Assembly (NCBI GenBank): GCA_031216915.1
Contig: CM062289.1
Location: forward strand, 62,131,741 to 62,195,740
Length of the DNA: 64,000 bases
DNA from: Pictodentalium vernedei
Taxonomy: Eukaryota; Mollusca; Scaphopoda; Dentaliida; Dentaliidae
Direction: 5' to 3'
Shown here piece by piece: positions 54,080 to 64,000 of the stretch; within the stretch, counting starts at the first letter, position 1, and every line of letters begins with the position of its first letter. Made by a program: the position numbers and the translations under genes. A model generated the notes under the pieces. It saw nothing but the letters and a program-made list of their open reading frames with translations, did no database searches and was not told where the DNA came from.

Positions 54080-56007
54080 TGAGATTGTTTAATCTTTAGC
54101 AATACTTGTTGAATTAACGGCGCTGGAGGATACGCATATCCTATCATTCCGTCCCAAGGGATCGACAGAGCGTCTACTGCAAATGCTCTTGGATCCAGAC
54201 ACGGAGACACATACGTCTGCAACTGATTGTTGAGATGTGTCGCAAATAAGTCTATCATTGGCCGTTCCCATTGGTAGCAAATCTGACTGAATACTTGTTT
54301 GTTGAGAGTCCACTCCGACGGCAACAAGCGACCCTTTCGTGAAAGGGAGTCTGCTAGCACATTCAGACGACCCGGTATGTGACGGACCGAAAGAAGAACG
54401 TGATGTTCTAGCGCAAACAGAAGGATTCTTTCCGTTAGATTGAACAACGGAACTGAATGAGTGCCTCCCTGATTCCGTATATACGCCACTACTGTCGTAT
54501 TGTCGGATAGGATTTGGACATGAGCATTGTGAATAATGTCCATCCAGTGACGTAACGCAAGCCAAATTGACATCATTTCCTTGATGTTTATGTGCTTGCA
54601 CAGGAATTGCGGATCCCAAAGACCCCGGCATCTCGAATCCGTTGGGATTAATGATGCACCCCAACCTGTTTGACTGGCATCCGTCATAATGGTAAAACTC
54701 GGATCCGGCAACTGCAGCGGAACTCCCTGAGTTAACCACTGAATGTTTGCCCAAGTCTGAATCTCTTGTTTCACTTGATCTGACAAGAGAACGTCTACAT
54801 CGAGCGAATGAATTTTCACACTCCAATTCTGAGTCAAGAAAATTTGAAGAGGACGTGTGCGTAACCGCCCCATCGGAATGAGATCCGCGGCGGCTCCGCA
54901 CAGACCTATCAGTCTCATAAATTCTCTCGCCGTGACTTTGTCTGCGTGCAGACAATAGCGAGCGTAACAACTGACTAATTTCGCTCTGGTTAACGGCAGA
55001 CGAACGAGATTGTTGTGCGTCTCGAAGCTCATTCCCAGATGAGTGAATGACTTGGACGGCACCAGATCCGACTTCTCCTCGTTTACTATAAAACCGAGAC
55101 GTCGGAGCAATAGAAGAAGATTCTGAACATCGTTCTGAAGCGTTAACTCGTTGCCGTACCTCTGAAGAATGTCGTCCAGGTAGGCCGACGTTACCGCAGA
55201 CGAATGAGCTCGGAAATAGATCATTACCGAGTTCATTACCCGAGTGAAAGCCCAGGGTGCTAGATTCAATCCGAAGCACATCGCCCGGAATTGATACACC
55301 ACTCCCAGGACTGCGAAGCGTAGGTACTTTCGGAATGTCGGATGTACCATGACGTGAAAGTACGCATCTTTGAGATCTATGCTCGTTGCATAATCGTTCA
55401 CCCGAATACTCGCTTTGACTGACCGAATCGTCTCCATATAAAACTTCGGAGCGACGATCAGCTTGTTTATCCAGCTCAAATCTATGACTGGACGGAACGA
55501 GCCGTCTGGTTTCGGAACCAGAAACAGATGGCTGTAGAATCCCGGAGATTCCTGGTTTTCTACGACCTCTACCGCGTTCTTCATTAAAAGAGACTGCACC
55601 TCTGATAACAGAGCATCTCTTTTCTGCGGATTTGACGGAAGATGAGTCCACTTTGGACTTCGAGTTAATGGAGGCTTTCGTTTGAAGGATATCTTTAGAC
55701 CTTCCGAAGTCACTCCTCTCACCCAAGGGTCGCCCGTAATCGACGCTCATTCTTGAGAAAAGCTCGACAACCTTCCGCCAACCAGTACGCGATAGAGGTT
55801 TAAGCCATCACCTCCTGGACCTGTGAGGCCTGCGGTAGGAGAAACCACGTCTTCCACAGCCCGCACCTCGCCCCGTCGACCACGGGGCGTCCGACCGATT
55901 GTCCCGGCCTGAAGGACGTCCCGAACGAGAGTCGCTACCCTGACGGTCTCTCGAATAAGACCAAGAGGACGCACCGGAACCTCTATAGGAACCTCTCTTG
56001 GGCGCAT
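53851..56007 (-). pseudogene. DIRS RT, RNase H and Dam-like methyltransferase (copy 2)
   Basis: It is intact from 55,722 to 53,851 (623 residues without a stop). RT motifs are 'LFLVPKPDGSFRPVIDLS', 'TSIDLKDAYFHVM' and 'AYLDDILQRYG' (active site at 55,171-55,182). RNase H has 'IMTDASQTGWGASL' and 'LSDNTTVVAYIRNQ'. The methyltransferase position has 'IDLFATHLNNQL' and 'YAYPPAPLIQQVL'. The likely ATG (56,007) is separated from this by a TGA at 55,747 where copy 1 has Trp. It overlaps Gag by about 200 bases and the recombinase by about 230. Confidence 0.9.
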
Positions 56008-57910
56008 TAGACCCAGAAGTGCCTGTCTTATTCGTGTCTGCTGTATCCGACTTCTTAGGAGCAGATTTGAACAACAGAGAATCCTTAGCTTTCTTTGTAA
56101 TTTTATCATAAATAGCAGAAAGCTTGCCATCAAAGAGAAGTTCTCCTGAGACCGAAGCGACTCTAAGAGAGTTCTTCACCTTAGTATCCACTAGTGTGGA
56201 TGTAGCTAGGGCTGCGTCACGTCTAACCAACTCCAGATTTGCCACTGAAAGGGCGGAGTTACACGTGGAATAAGCTACTGCCCTTGAAAGAAGTCTTAAA
56301 GAGGATTGTATATCCTGAAACTCTTTCCCTTGAAGGCGCAGTGATAACGCCTTAGTAAGGTGATCTGCGTAAGATAAGGCATCTAAATTGGCTCTGTTAG
56401 ACGCAATAGCTGTTTCCAACACCGTGGTTGGAATAGAAGCCGACGATGGTAATGATAGCTCTAAGTCTTCCGCCTCGTCGTCCATACGCAGAGGAACTCT
56501 CGGTATACCCTGTCCTGCCGTATCGAATTTATTCCTTGCATTAATGAAAGGCAGGTTGAGAGTATTAGCGGACAAGAAACCTGCTTTCCCCGTCTTGGAA
56601 GCAAGTTTAAATATAGCGTCGTTCAATAATTCAAATGTTCTTGCAACATTATTGGACTGCGACGGAAACTCAGGAGTGATGTCCCTGAACCGCTCGAAAA
56701 ATTCAGAGTCCAATGACGCTATAATCCTCTTGTCCGGAACCGCAGCAGTCTGGCCCGACGGAACAACTTGAGGGAGAAAGTGCTGGATGAAGTCCACGGC
56801 AGCTTTATGTTGTTCCGAAAGGGATAGCTCCAAGTCATCCGTATCCCTTTCACCATCCAGTCGGACCTCATGATGTTCCCGGTCGTCCGCCCCCGATGCT
56901 TCGGCGGAGCGTACCGACCCAGCGCCGTCGGATAATTCTCGATCCGACACTGTTTCTGTCGGCTGCTGGGATGCTGCGATAAGCTGTGCTATCTGCACAA
57001 GAATGTCCGGCGTCGAGACCTGCGGAGGCGCAGTCTTTCGCTACTTCGCCGAGGGCAGCTCCGCATCAGATGGCTCCCGCATACTTTTCCTATGCGAACG
57101 TCCGGAGTCCATCGGTCTCGAATCCCTGGCTGCCGGATGGTGTGACCTGGTCGCCGAAGAATCCTTGATCGGCGAAGCTGGCAATATATCGGCGGTCACG
57201 CAGCCAAGGTGCGGTCGTGTGCGCTGACGAGAAGAGGAAGCCTTAACAGTCTCCGCGGACTGCTTATACAACGGAGCGTCCCGAGCGACGGACGTATGCT
57301 CCGCTAAAGACACATTTTGTACCACAACATCTGGTCCCAGATGTTGTTGTACGAGAGAGGGGCCTCTCTCGCTCGCGGCCCGGCTGGACCTGGACGAGCT
57401 AGGAACCGAACTCAAAGGCTTCCTCCGTTCTCGCTTACTATCCGCCGTCACTGGGTGTGCATCTATTATGTTTATAGTGCTCGCATCACCAAAAATTTCC
57501 TCCTGGACCGCATCGGACGAACCCGGCTGCCGAACCATTCGGTGAATGGACGCTACACCGGGCGAGCTAGCGGACGACATTTGTCTAATCTCCATGAGCA
57601 CTTTTGCCGCTAGCTCTGAATTCATTTGTGACGACGGACGCACACTTGTAGAAGATAACATGGAAACATCACCCTGTTCTTGTTCCTCTGAAATAGAAAC
57701 TGAGAGAGTAGAGTGACCTTGCGGAGAAAGAGCTGGCATAGCCCTTTCTCCAGAAACAACATATCGTGACACACGTTTCCAATGTTTCTCATCCCAATAT
57801 TCACATATAGGACAGGGATTAATGCGAGAACACTGACTACAATTAATACAATGATCATGAAAGTCAGAGGAAGATTTCTTCCTACTACAATTTGAACAAA
57901 GTCCCTTCAT
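55808..57910 (-). pseudogene. DIRS Gag-like protein (copy 2)
   Basis: The ATG is at 57,910 (MKGLCSNC). One TAG stop near 57,041, where copy 1 has Gln, is the only break seen in about 700 codons. The N-terminus has CxxC, CxxCxxC and CxxC pairs between residues 5 and 40. The middle is Ser/Arg-rich. The helical block ('QIAQLIAASQQPTETVSD', 'FELLNDAIFKLASKTGKAGF') is intact. The C-terminus ends 'GRGAGCGRRGFSYRRPHRS'. RNA packaging is inferred from position and basic end. Confidence 0.85.
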
Positions 57911-58795
57911 TGTGAAAGAACAACAATAAGTCCTAGTTACTCGCAAAAACCCCTGACACAAAGATACATAATAACATGATCCATTAATAAATGAAAAAAC
58001 AATTACATATCAAAATAATTTTGAAAAAATATTTTTTCAGCGAAGCCCAAGTTGCTGAAAAGTAACGTTGAGCCCCGATGGATCCGATGGCAAAGTGTGG
58101 TCAAAAATTTTAAATTTATATTAAATAATTAATGAGACACTTACGGATAATATAAATGTATCTTATAATGATATAAACTACAGCAAAGGCAAACAGCCCC
58201 CCTCAAAAAAGGCTGTTGCCAATGAAAACAAACAGTGTAAAACACCAGAAAACATGACTCCAGGCACTGAAAAAACTGGCCCGGAATCAGTCATCAAATT
58301 ACACTCTATCTGATGCAAAACAGAGACTCCCAGGGGAGAATCTGCAGAACATCAGATGGAAGATGCAGAACACAAACGTAAAACACCCATGGGTGAAAAC
58401 GTAACTATGGGGAAAACAACAGAAAACATTCTGTAACCAAGCAACTCTCCCAGGAAATTTTAGAAATGAACTTTCTCAAAAATATGCCAAAAGCATGGGA
58501 GAATTGCAAGGGGGGACTTTAGAAGGCTAGGGGAGAGGAAACACTGAATAAGCAGTGCAACATTTAGCAAGAATGACAACAAGAGGCCCATGCCTCGAAA
58601 ATAGGCAACTTAACATAATTTCATCAAAAAATTTTAAGTACAGCCCTGATTATTTTTTGTCACTTCTTTTTCCTCTCCTCCTTCTATCCTCCTTAGAATC
58701 ACATTTTCTCCAAAAATTACGTGTCTGGCATCCTTTAAACTGAGATTTACAAGCACAAAGATCAGTGAGATGTTGACTGATGAAGGGCCAAACAG
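57911..58795 (-). other. DIRS copy 2 untranslated leader
   Basis: Nearly the same as the leader of copy 1, without conserved ORF. Some indels distinguish the two. Confidence 0.7.
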
Positions 58796-59072
58796 AGAAT
58801 GATAATTGGCGCCAATTTCGGGACGTCTGCGTCACTGCGCATGCGCAGTAGAGGCGTAGTATGAAGGTCCTTTAGGACATGATTTCTTTTTGTTTTGGAT
58901 GCAAATTTTGGGGATTGGGGGGCAAAATTTGTGTTTGGCCCTGGTTTTGTTAGAGTTAGCACCAGCTAAGTCTGGGTCATTGGTACAGTATAAAAATACT
59001 GGATTTCCAGGAAAAAATGTAAAACTTACATTCCTGTACACATGAAGCCGACATTGTGCTCTTTTCTCAACT

Positions 59073-59328
59073 TTAACCCTTTACCTAACGTAACGACCAA
59101 ACAGGCCAGCGCTATTCTCAAAAATCGCCAATTAATTTTCATTACAGTATTTTTTTTATTTTTTGTCTCAAAAACATAGGTTATGACCCCTCGTTGGAAC
59201 GTGCTCGTCAAGCTCGTTCCAACAAGGGGTCATAACCTATGGTTTTGAGACAAAAAATGAAAAAAATTAGTTATAAAAGAATTATTTTTGCAAGTGTTGT
59301 CTGCTTTTCAGGTTAGGTAAAGGGTTAA
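59073..59328. mobile_element. Palindromic TTAA-flanked MITE, copy G
   Basis: TTAA lies at 59,073-59,076 and 59,325-59,328. Nearly the same as copy C at 9,164, with the inner block 'tgtctcaaaaacataggtta' and core 'gttggaacgtgctcgtcaag'. It lies 75 bases from the DIRS end. Confidence 0.9.
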
Positions 59329-59415
59329 AGGCTACAGAAGATGAAAGTCATGATCAAATCTTTGATCACCTCCTAAATGTAGGGTCTGAACAACCCCCTT
59401 CCTGATAATTCCCAA

Positions 59416-59987
59416 TAGTGTTCAACTGATGATTGGAATCGGCCATCACAATCGGCCAATTGTGGGCAACCGGATGACAACAACAGCTCCTAGAACATCA
59501 GTTCGACCGATTGTTGCCAAGAATTTTTTGTGATGATTCATTAACCACATTTTATTATCTTCTGCAATTATTCAATTGTTAATGTAAAATGATGTCAATG
59601 ATACCATTCAATAAGGTTGAAAACCACCACAGTGTATATTCTTAATCTCTCTACATGCCCCTTTAAGGGACATACAAGTTGAACAACATGTGAAGCTTAC
59701 AACTGACAGTATGGAAAAAGTAAAGGTTGCACTCCACTGACTCAGGTCGCAGTAATATGACCAGTCGCATGCACTTGGGCGGTATACGTGGCTCTGAGAG
59801 CCATGTATACCACCCAAGTGTGCACGTCTGATCATTTCTACTGCTACCTGAATCGACGTTTAACACAGTAAAATATGTTCAGTTTAGCACAGTTTTACAA
59901 TCAGAATCCGCATTAGAATCGGCTGAGTGTGAGAGTAAATAACCGGTAGTCAGTCAGCGGTCATTTTTGGTAATCGGTTGAACACTA
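59416..59987. mobile_element. hAT-type MITE (572 bp)
   Basis: TIRs are 'tagtgttcaactgat' and the complement of 'atcggttgaacacta'. The 8-bp duplication attcccaa is exact at 59,408-59,415 and 59,988-59,995. Several 'aatcgg' motifs lie near both ends. The inside holds a palindrome at about 59,772-59,826 (arms 'gcacttgggcggtatacgtg', 'catgtataccacccaagtg'). No transposase. Confidence 0.9.
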
Positions 59988-59995
59988 ATTCCCAA

Positions 59996-61065
59996 TTAGA
60001 TTACAAAGAAGGGAACCCAAAAGAGAAATACAAGTTTCACATGACTGCACTTGAGTGGTAAGGATTATTAGTCCAGTTAATTTGACCCACAAATTAGATC
60101 AACATCACAATAACTGCAATAGAATTTTTTATTTCAAATTTAACCCTTTGTACCCTGGTGGTATCTTCCTTGTCAGTTCAATGGCAGCAATTGGAAGAGT
60201 CTACATTCATTATCTGGGGGGTAGAGCAATTAATATTTTCAATGTGCAGCCCTTGGCTCCACGTTGAAAATATTGATTGGTTGTCTTCACACATTCACTT
60301 AGCATGCACCCTACTTAATGAAATTATGAAGTAACATGTTCCTGGGCTGGAAAAGCAGCCTCCCGTGTTCAAAGCATTAAGAAGTAGAAAACCTCCACTT
60401 TGATATATAAAAAGTCCCCCAAAAATTTGGTCTGGACCCTCATAGAGAGCATTTTTTAACTTACAGAATTACTCTTAAGAACCTTAAACTCAAACAAACT
60501 GTAAAAATTAATTTATTGCAAAGAAATATTGCTAAGAAACCAAATTTTTGAACTTTTATACCTGCAGTGGGTATGGAACATCCTAGAACAACCAGAAGAC
60601 ACCATTTAAGAGAGGGCATACCCCCTCCCTCCCTATTTAGAGATGCTGTTGAAAATTATTGGTTATCTCTCTTTCCACAACATCCAGTAATCTGCAACAG
60701 CTGCTGGCACTTGGAGGATGCCCTCTTTGATGACACGCAAGCCTAATGGCAAACGATTAGGCTTACTTCATCTGAATTATGCGAACTGATTGGCTTGCAC
60801 ATGTTACTTTCGGATTACAATTTAACATTTCATCATGAGAAATCGTGATGGGGACAATCCCCATGGTTTCCTCGAAGAACTGATAACAGAGAAATACATG
60901 ACCTTTTGAAATATTTCTTGATATTGTGAGAGAAGTCTGAAAGAAAGGATTAATATAGCTAATATCAAAAAAGGCTTTTTCTGTGGAAACAGGAGGGGGG
61001 GGGGGGGGGGGGATTCAAAGCACAGACGTTCGGACATAATATAATGATGCAAAGGTCGGGGAGAT
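59996..61065. other. Mostly unassigned, with one palindrome
   Basis: A palindrome at 60,224-60,284 has arms 'caattaatattttcaatgtg' and 'cacgttgaaaatattgattg'. A plus-strand stretch near 60,585-60,745 reads 'RRHHLREGIPPPSLFRDAVE' and onward without stop for about 50 codons, but I do not recognise it. A G-run lies at 60,991-61,012. No gene call is made. Confidence 0.35.
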
Positions 61066-61479
61066 ATTATAAGTTTAATGTAATTTGTATATTTTTATAC
61101 TTACCAATGGCCCAGACTAGCTGCTGCTTAACTCAAAGTTATTAAGGGCCAAACTTAAATTTTGAACCCCCCCAATCCCCAAAATTTGCGTGCAAAACCG
61201 AAAATTAAAAGTCCTATCTGGCCCTTCATACATTTCCTCTCCACGCATGCGCAGACGTCAGGAAGTGACCGGAATTGGCGCCAACATCATTCCTTGTAAA
61301 AGAGAGTACTACATAAAAATTCAGCGGGGAGGTATGAGTGCCCACTCATGGGAGGGCCATCTCCGTCTGGGACATTGGTAAGTATAAAAATATACAAATT
61401 ACTGTAAATTTATAATATTTTTACACTGTAAACCAATGGCCCAGACTAGCTGAATCATAAAAAGGTGGAGGGCCTAGGA
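61066..61479 (-). mobile_element. DIRS subfamily 2, 3' end fragment
   Basis: The left end is 'attataagtttaatgtaat' (61,066). The ITR matches the 5' end at 50,539 in inverse orientation ('aagggccaaacttaaattt', 'ccacgcatgcgcagacgtc'). The internal complementary region at 61,376-61,460 has the junction 'aatttataat' then 'atttttacactgtaaacc'. It is cut at 61,480 by a hAT insertion. Confidence 0.8.
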
Positions 61480-63213
61480 TAGTGTTGGGCGGTATTTCAA
61501 TATATTGACTATATTGAATACTGAAAAACAAAACGCGATAAAACCGGCGTTTTTCTTTAAATTCAATATATTGAAAGCACGATTAAACCGCGATTTTTAT
61601 TTAGTTGCATGACGCAGTTTGTTGAAAAGCTTGTCATCCAGAATAAAGTCATTTAATAAATCCCAAGAACAGCTAATGAATTTCGTTTATTTCGAACGCT
61701 TTCTGTACAGTCTACGGTCTACCGACACAAACACCGCGACCATGTCTTCCAACCCACAGCATTATTATTACACCGAATGTGCTTTGTTTGTATCAGATCA
61801 CGCTTACGTGACTGACCCAGTTTTAGAAGATTTCCAAGAATCTCCAACGCAGGTTTCACTTATGCTATAGTCTGTTATTGTTTACATTGGGATGACGTCA
61901 ATTCAATACCGTTATACATAGTGTTTCTTATATGAAACGGATTATAGTGACTGCTCGACATAATTTTCTCTTACACGCCACAGGTTGCGAAAACTTCGAT
62001 GTCGATTTCAAAGAGCCTTTTGAGTTGAACGTTGTTCAGGTTATCGATCTGCCACCGTGGTTTATTTCAAACGGGTCATTGCGACGACTTTTTACACCAT
62101 CGGGTACTATGGATGAGGGTGGCTGTTTTGAGTCATGGGTGGGTTGGAAAGGGGGCCGGGGGGTGGGGGGGGGGGGGGGGCTAAATAAGGCTCTTTTTGC
62201 GAAGCCAATTGTGAATGCATCAATCTTTGAAATAGATCATAATTAATTGGGAGTAAATGAGCACCAATTAAGTTGAATTAACCCCCCTTAATTGCCACGT
62301 GAACAAACAACGCACAATGGCGGAAAATTCGAATTTGAAGCCAAAATCTAACACAAAGTCGCGTATTTGGCAATTATTCAGCTTGGAAATAATTGATAAT
62401 AAACCAGACCAGTGTAACCCACGATGTAATATTTGTCTGAAAAAAGTGGCAGCCAAGAACGGAAATACGTCAAATCTCTTCAATCATCTGAAAACACACC
62501 ACCCAATAGACTATGCACGAATTCAAGAGGCGAAATTAAATTCAAAAGTTTGCCCAGAAAATTGTACCAAACCAAAGATAGATAAAGCTCAATCATCCAT
62601 TGTGGACACCTTTGCCCAAGCTACGTTATATGATAGGAGTGGTAAACGCTGGAACTCGTTGACAGAATCCGTCACGAAATGCCTGACCCAGTGCATGTTA
62701 CCGGTCTATACAGTAGAAAAAGAGGGATTTATAAAAATGCTCCAAGCATTTGACAGTAGATACAAACTCCCAAGCAGAAAGTATTTCTCCTCTGAGGCTA
62801 TACCAAAATTATACATAAAAACACGCGAAGAAGTATCTTCCGCAATGAGTTCTATTGATTATTTTGCTATAACCACGGACCTTTGGAGCAGTACCACAAA
62901 AGAACCATATATTTCACTAACAGTTCATTATATCGATAACAAGTGGGAACTTATAAGTAAATGCATTCAAACAATGTATCTACCCGAAGATCACACTGCC
63001 GATACTATCTCTGAGGGCCTTAAAATCATGTTGGAATCCTGGGGTCTCCATGAACATAAGTTAGTGGCAGCAACAACTGATAACGCAAGCAACATGATTA
63101 AAGCAATACAAGACAATGGGTGGCGTCGAATGTCGTGCTTTGGGCACAGGTTACATCTCGCTGTTGAGAATTCTATGAAAGGTGATAGCAGGGTGTCGCG
63201 AGCTGTGGGGGTT
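61480..63213 (+). mobile_element. hAT element with transposase, 3' part missing
   Basis: The 5' TIR 'tagtgttgggcggtatttc' follows 'gcctagga', the presumed 8-bp duplication. About 830 bases of leader include 'aatatattga' motifs and a G-run (62,157-62,180). The transposase frame follows. The element is broken at about 63,213 by a tandem-core element that runs off the window. Whether the rest lies beyond is unknown. Confidence 0.8.
62317..63213 (+). pseudogene. hAT transposase (ZBED type), N-terminal two thirds
   Basis: The first ATG in frame is 62,317 (MAENSN). Residues about 10-65 form a BED zinc finger: 'SRIWQLFSLE', CxxC in 'CNICLKK' and HxxxxH in 'LFNHLKTHH'. The RNase H-like core starts with 'YFAITTDLWSS' (first catalytic Asp, near residue 190) and 'YISLTVHYID', then 'AATTDNASNM' (second Asp) and 'RMSCFGHRLHLAVENSM' (CxxH). 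This is typical of ZBED1/ZBED4-like hAT transposases. The frame has no stop up to the break at about 63,213, so it was recently active. The dimerisation region and final Glu are missing from view. Confidence 0.9.
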
Positions 63214-64000
63214 ACAAAAACAAGAGGCCCCAGGGTGCCTGAGGGCGCTCACCTGACATGGTAGCCTAAATATCAACCCAGAGAATTGATTTCCACAAGT
63301 TGCATCTGCTCCTCCTAAGAAAAGCTGAAACCAAATATCCAAATATTCTGACCAGTGGATCTAAAAAAAGATTTTTAAAGAATATTCCTCATACTGAACT
63401 AAGTCATAATTCGGGCTCCCACAGGGAGCCCATATATGAACCCAGGGACTTGGCTTTAACAAACCTGAATCTCACACCCCTAAGGATTCTGCACACCAAA
63501 TATCAAAACATTCCGACTGCTGGATCTGAAGAAGAAGATTTTTAAAGAAAATTCCTCATTTTGAACCAAGTTACAATTCGAGCTCCCACAATCAGCCCAA
63601 ATATGGACCTAGGGACATGGCTTGAACAAACTTGAATCTTACCCCCCTAAGGATGCTGCATAAAAAATATCAAAAGCATTCATCTGCTGGATCTAAAGAT
63701 TTTTAAAGAAAATTCCTCATTTTGAACTAAGTTGTCATTCAGGCTCCCATAGTGAGCCCAAATATGAACCACTTGGCTTGAACAAACTTGAATCTCAGCC
63801 CCCAAGGTTGCTCCATGCCAAATATCAAAACATTCCAACTGCTGAATCTGAAGAAGAAGATTTTTAAAGAAAAATTCCTCATATTGACTAAGTTATAATT
63901 TGGGCTCCCACAGGGAGCCCACATATGGACCCATGGACTTGGCTTTAACACACTTGAATCCCCCCCTCCCCCCAAGGATGCTACTCACCACATATCAAAC
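63214..64000 (+). mobile_element. Tandem-core element 4, running off the window
   Basis: It begins 'acaaaaacaagaggcccc' and 'agggcgctcacctgac', a start common in bivalve dispersed repeats. Units of about 160 bp follow with 'gggctcccacagggagccc', 'cttggctttaacaaacctga' and 'ctggatctgaagaagaagat', the same core as the element at 6,900-8,352. No coding. Its 3' hairpin would be beyond the window. Confidence 0.75.

Larger units (their letters stand above)
51850..58997 (-). mobile_element. DIRS retrotransposon, full-length copy 2
   Basis: The length is 7,148 bp. The 5' end (right) is at 58,997 and the 3' end (left) at 51,850, with the same terminal sequences as copies 1 and 3. ITRs are 51,889-52,076 and 58,796-58,984. 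The internal complementary region is 52,152-52,240 (junction 52,205/52,206). The copy is very similar to copy 1 by eye, so both are young. Frames overlap as in copy 1. No target duplication was seen. Confidence 0.93.

Noticed and set aside
60585..60745. Plus-strand stretch of about 50 codons resembling an integrase or zinc-binding tail
   Set aside because: No clear catalytic or metal-binding motif, no start and immediate stops. Not supported as a gene.
49765..61479. One giant DIRS from 49.8 to 61.5 kb formed by the two subfamily-2 ends
   Set aside because: Both pieces are minus-oriented, so the 5' end should lie to the right of the 3' end, but the reverse is seen.

Overview
This window looks like intergenic or heterochromatic DNA from an animal genome, most likely a bivalve mollusc. 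It is AT-rich and full of transposable elements and tandem repeats. Several repeat styles point to bivalves: tandem-core elements ending in a hairpin followed by CTAA, a dispersed start of the form 'acaagaggcccc', and SINEs of about 365 bp with an (AATA)n tail. I see no bacterial or viral organisation and no complete host gene. One short candidate exon (26.2 kb) and two relict coding stretches are the only possible host or domesticated coding pieces. The species assignment is inference.

Layout. 0-9.5 kb: a 75-bp and a 50-bp tandem repeat, palindromic TTAA-flanked MITEs, three tandem-core elements and a hAT MITE. 9.8-11.4 kb: relict of a repeat-borne protein family. 12.05-23.45 kb: an old DIRS retrotransposon whose 5' leader was split by a younger, nearly complete DIRS copy (15,932-23,063, minus strand). 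23.9-29 kb: a broken coiled-coil coding relict cut by three or more MITEs, a candidate exon, and nested hairpin MITEs. 29.07-41.0 kb: a stack of insertions. A hairpin MITE received a hAT element (29,084-40,791, perfect 8-bp target duplication). That hAT later received SINEs, another hairpin MITE, a third DIRS copy (plus strand, decayed), a second hAT and a 5S-headed SINE. 41.1-41.85 kb: a 43-bp minisatellite. 42.7-45.5 kb: DIRS fragments with a local 266-bp duplication. 45.9-49.75 kb: an uncharacterised family of long tandem and duplicated blocks. 49.8-50.5 kb: the 5' end of a second DIRS subfamily. 51.4-51.8 kb: a SINE. 51,850-58,997: another nearly complete DIRS copy (minus). 59.0-61.1 kb: a hairpin MITE and a hAT MITE with perfect 8-bp duplications. 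61.07-61.48 kb: the 3' end of the second DIRS subfamily, cut by a hAT element with a transposase ORF, which is itself cut by a tandem-core element running off the window.

The DIRS copies are the best-supported coding units. Each has three overlapping reading frames: Gag-like with an N-terminal cysteine cluster; reverse transcriptase, RNase H and Dam-like methyltransferase; and tyrosine recombinase. Each has inverted terminal repeats and an internal complementary region equal to the joined element ends, which is the DIRS1-type hallmark. Every copy carries disabling changes, so all are called pseudogenes here. All boundaries were read by eye. Homology calls rest on motif recognition, not on searches.
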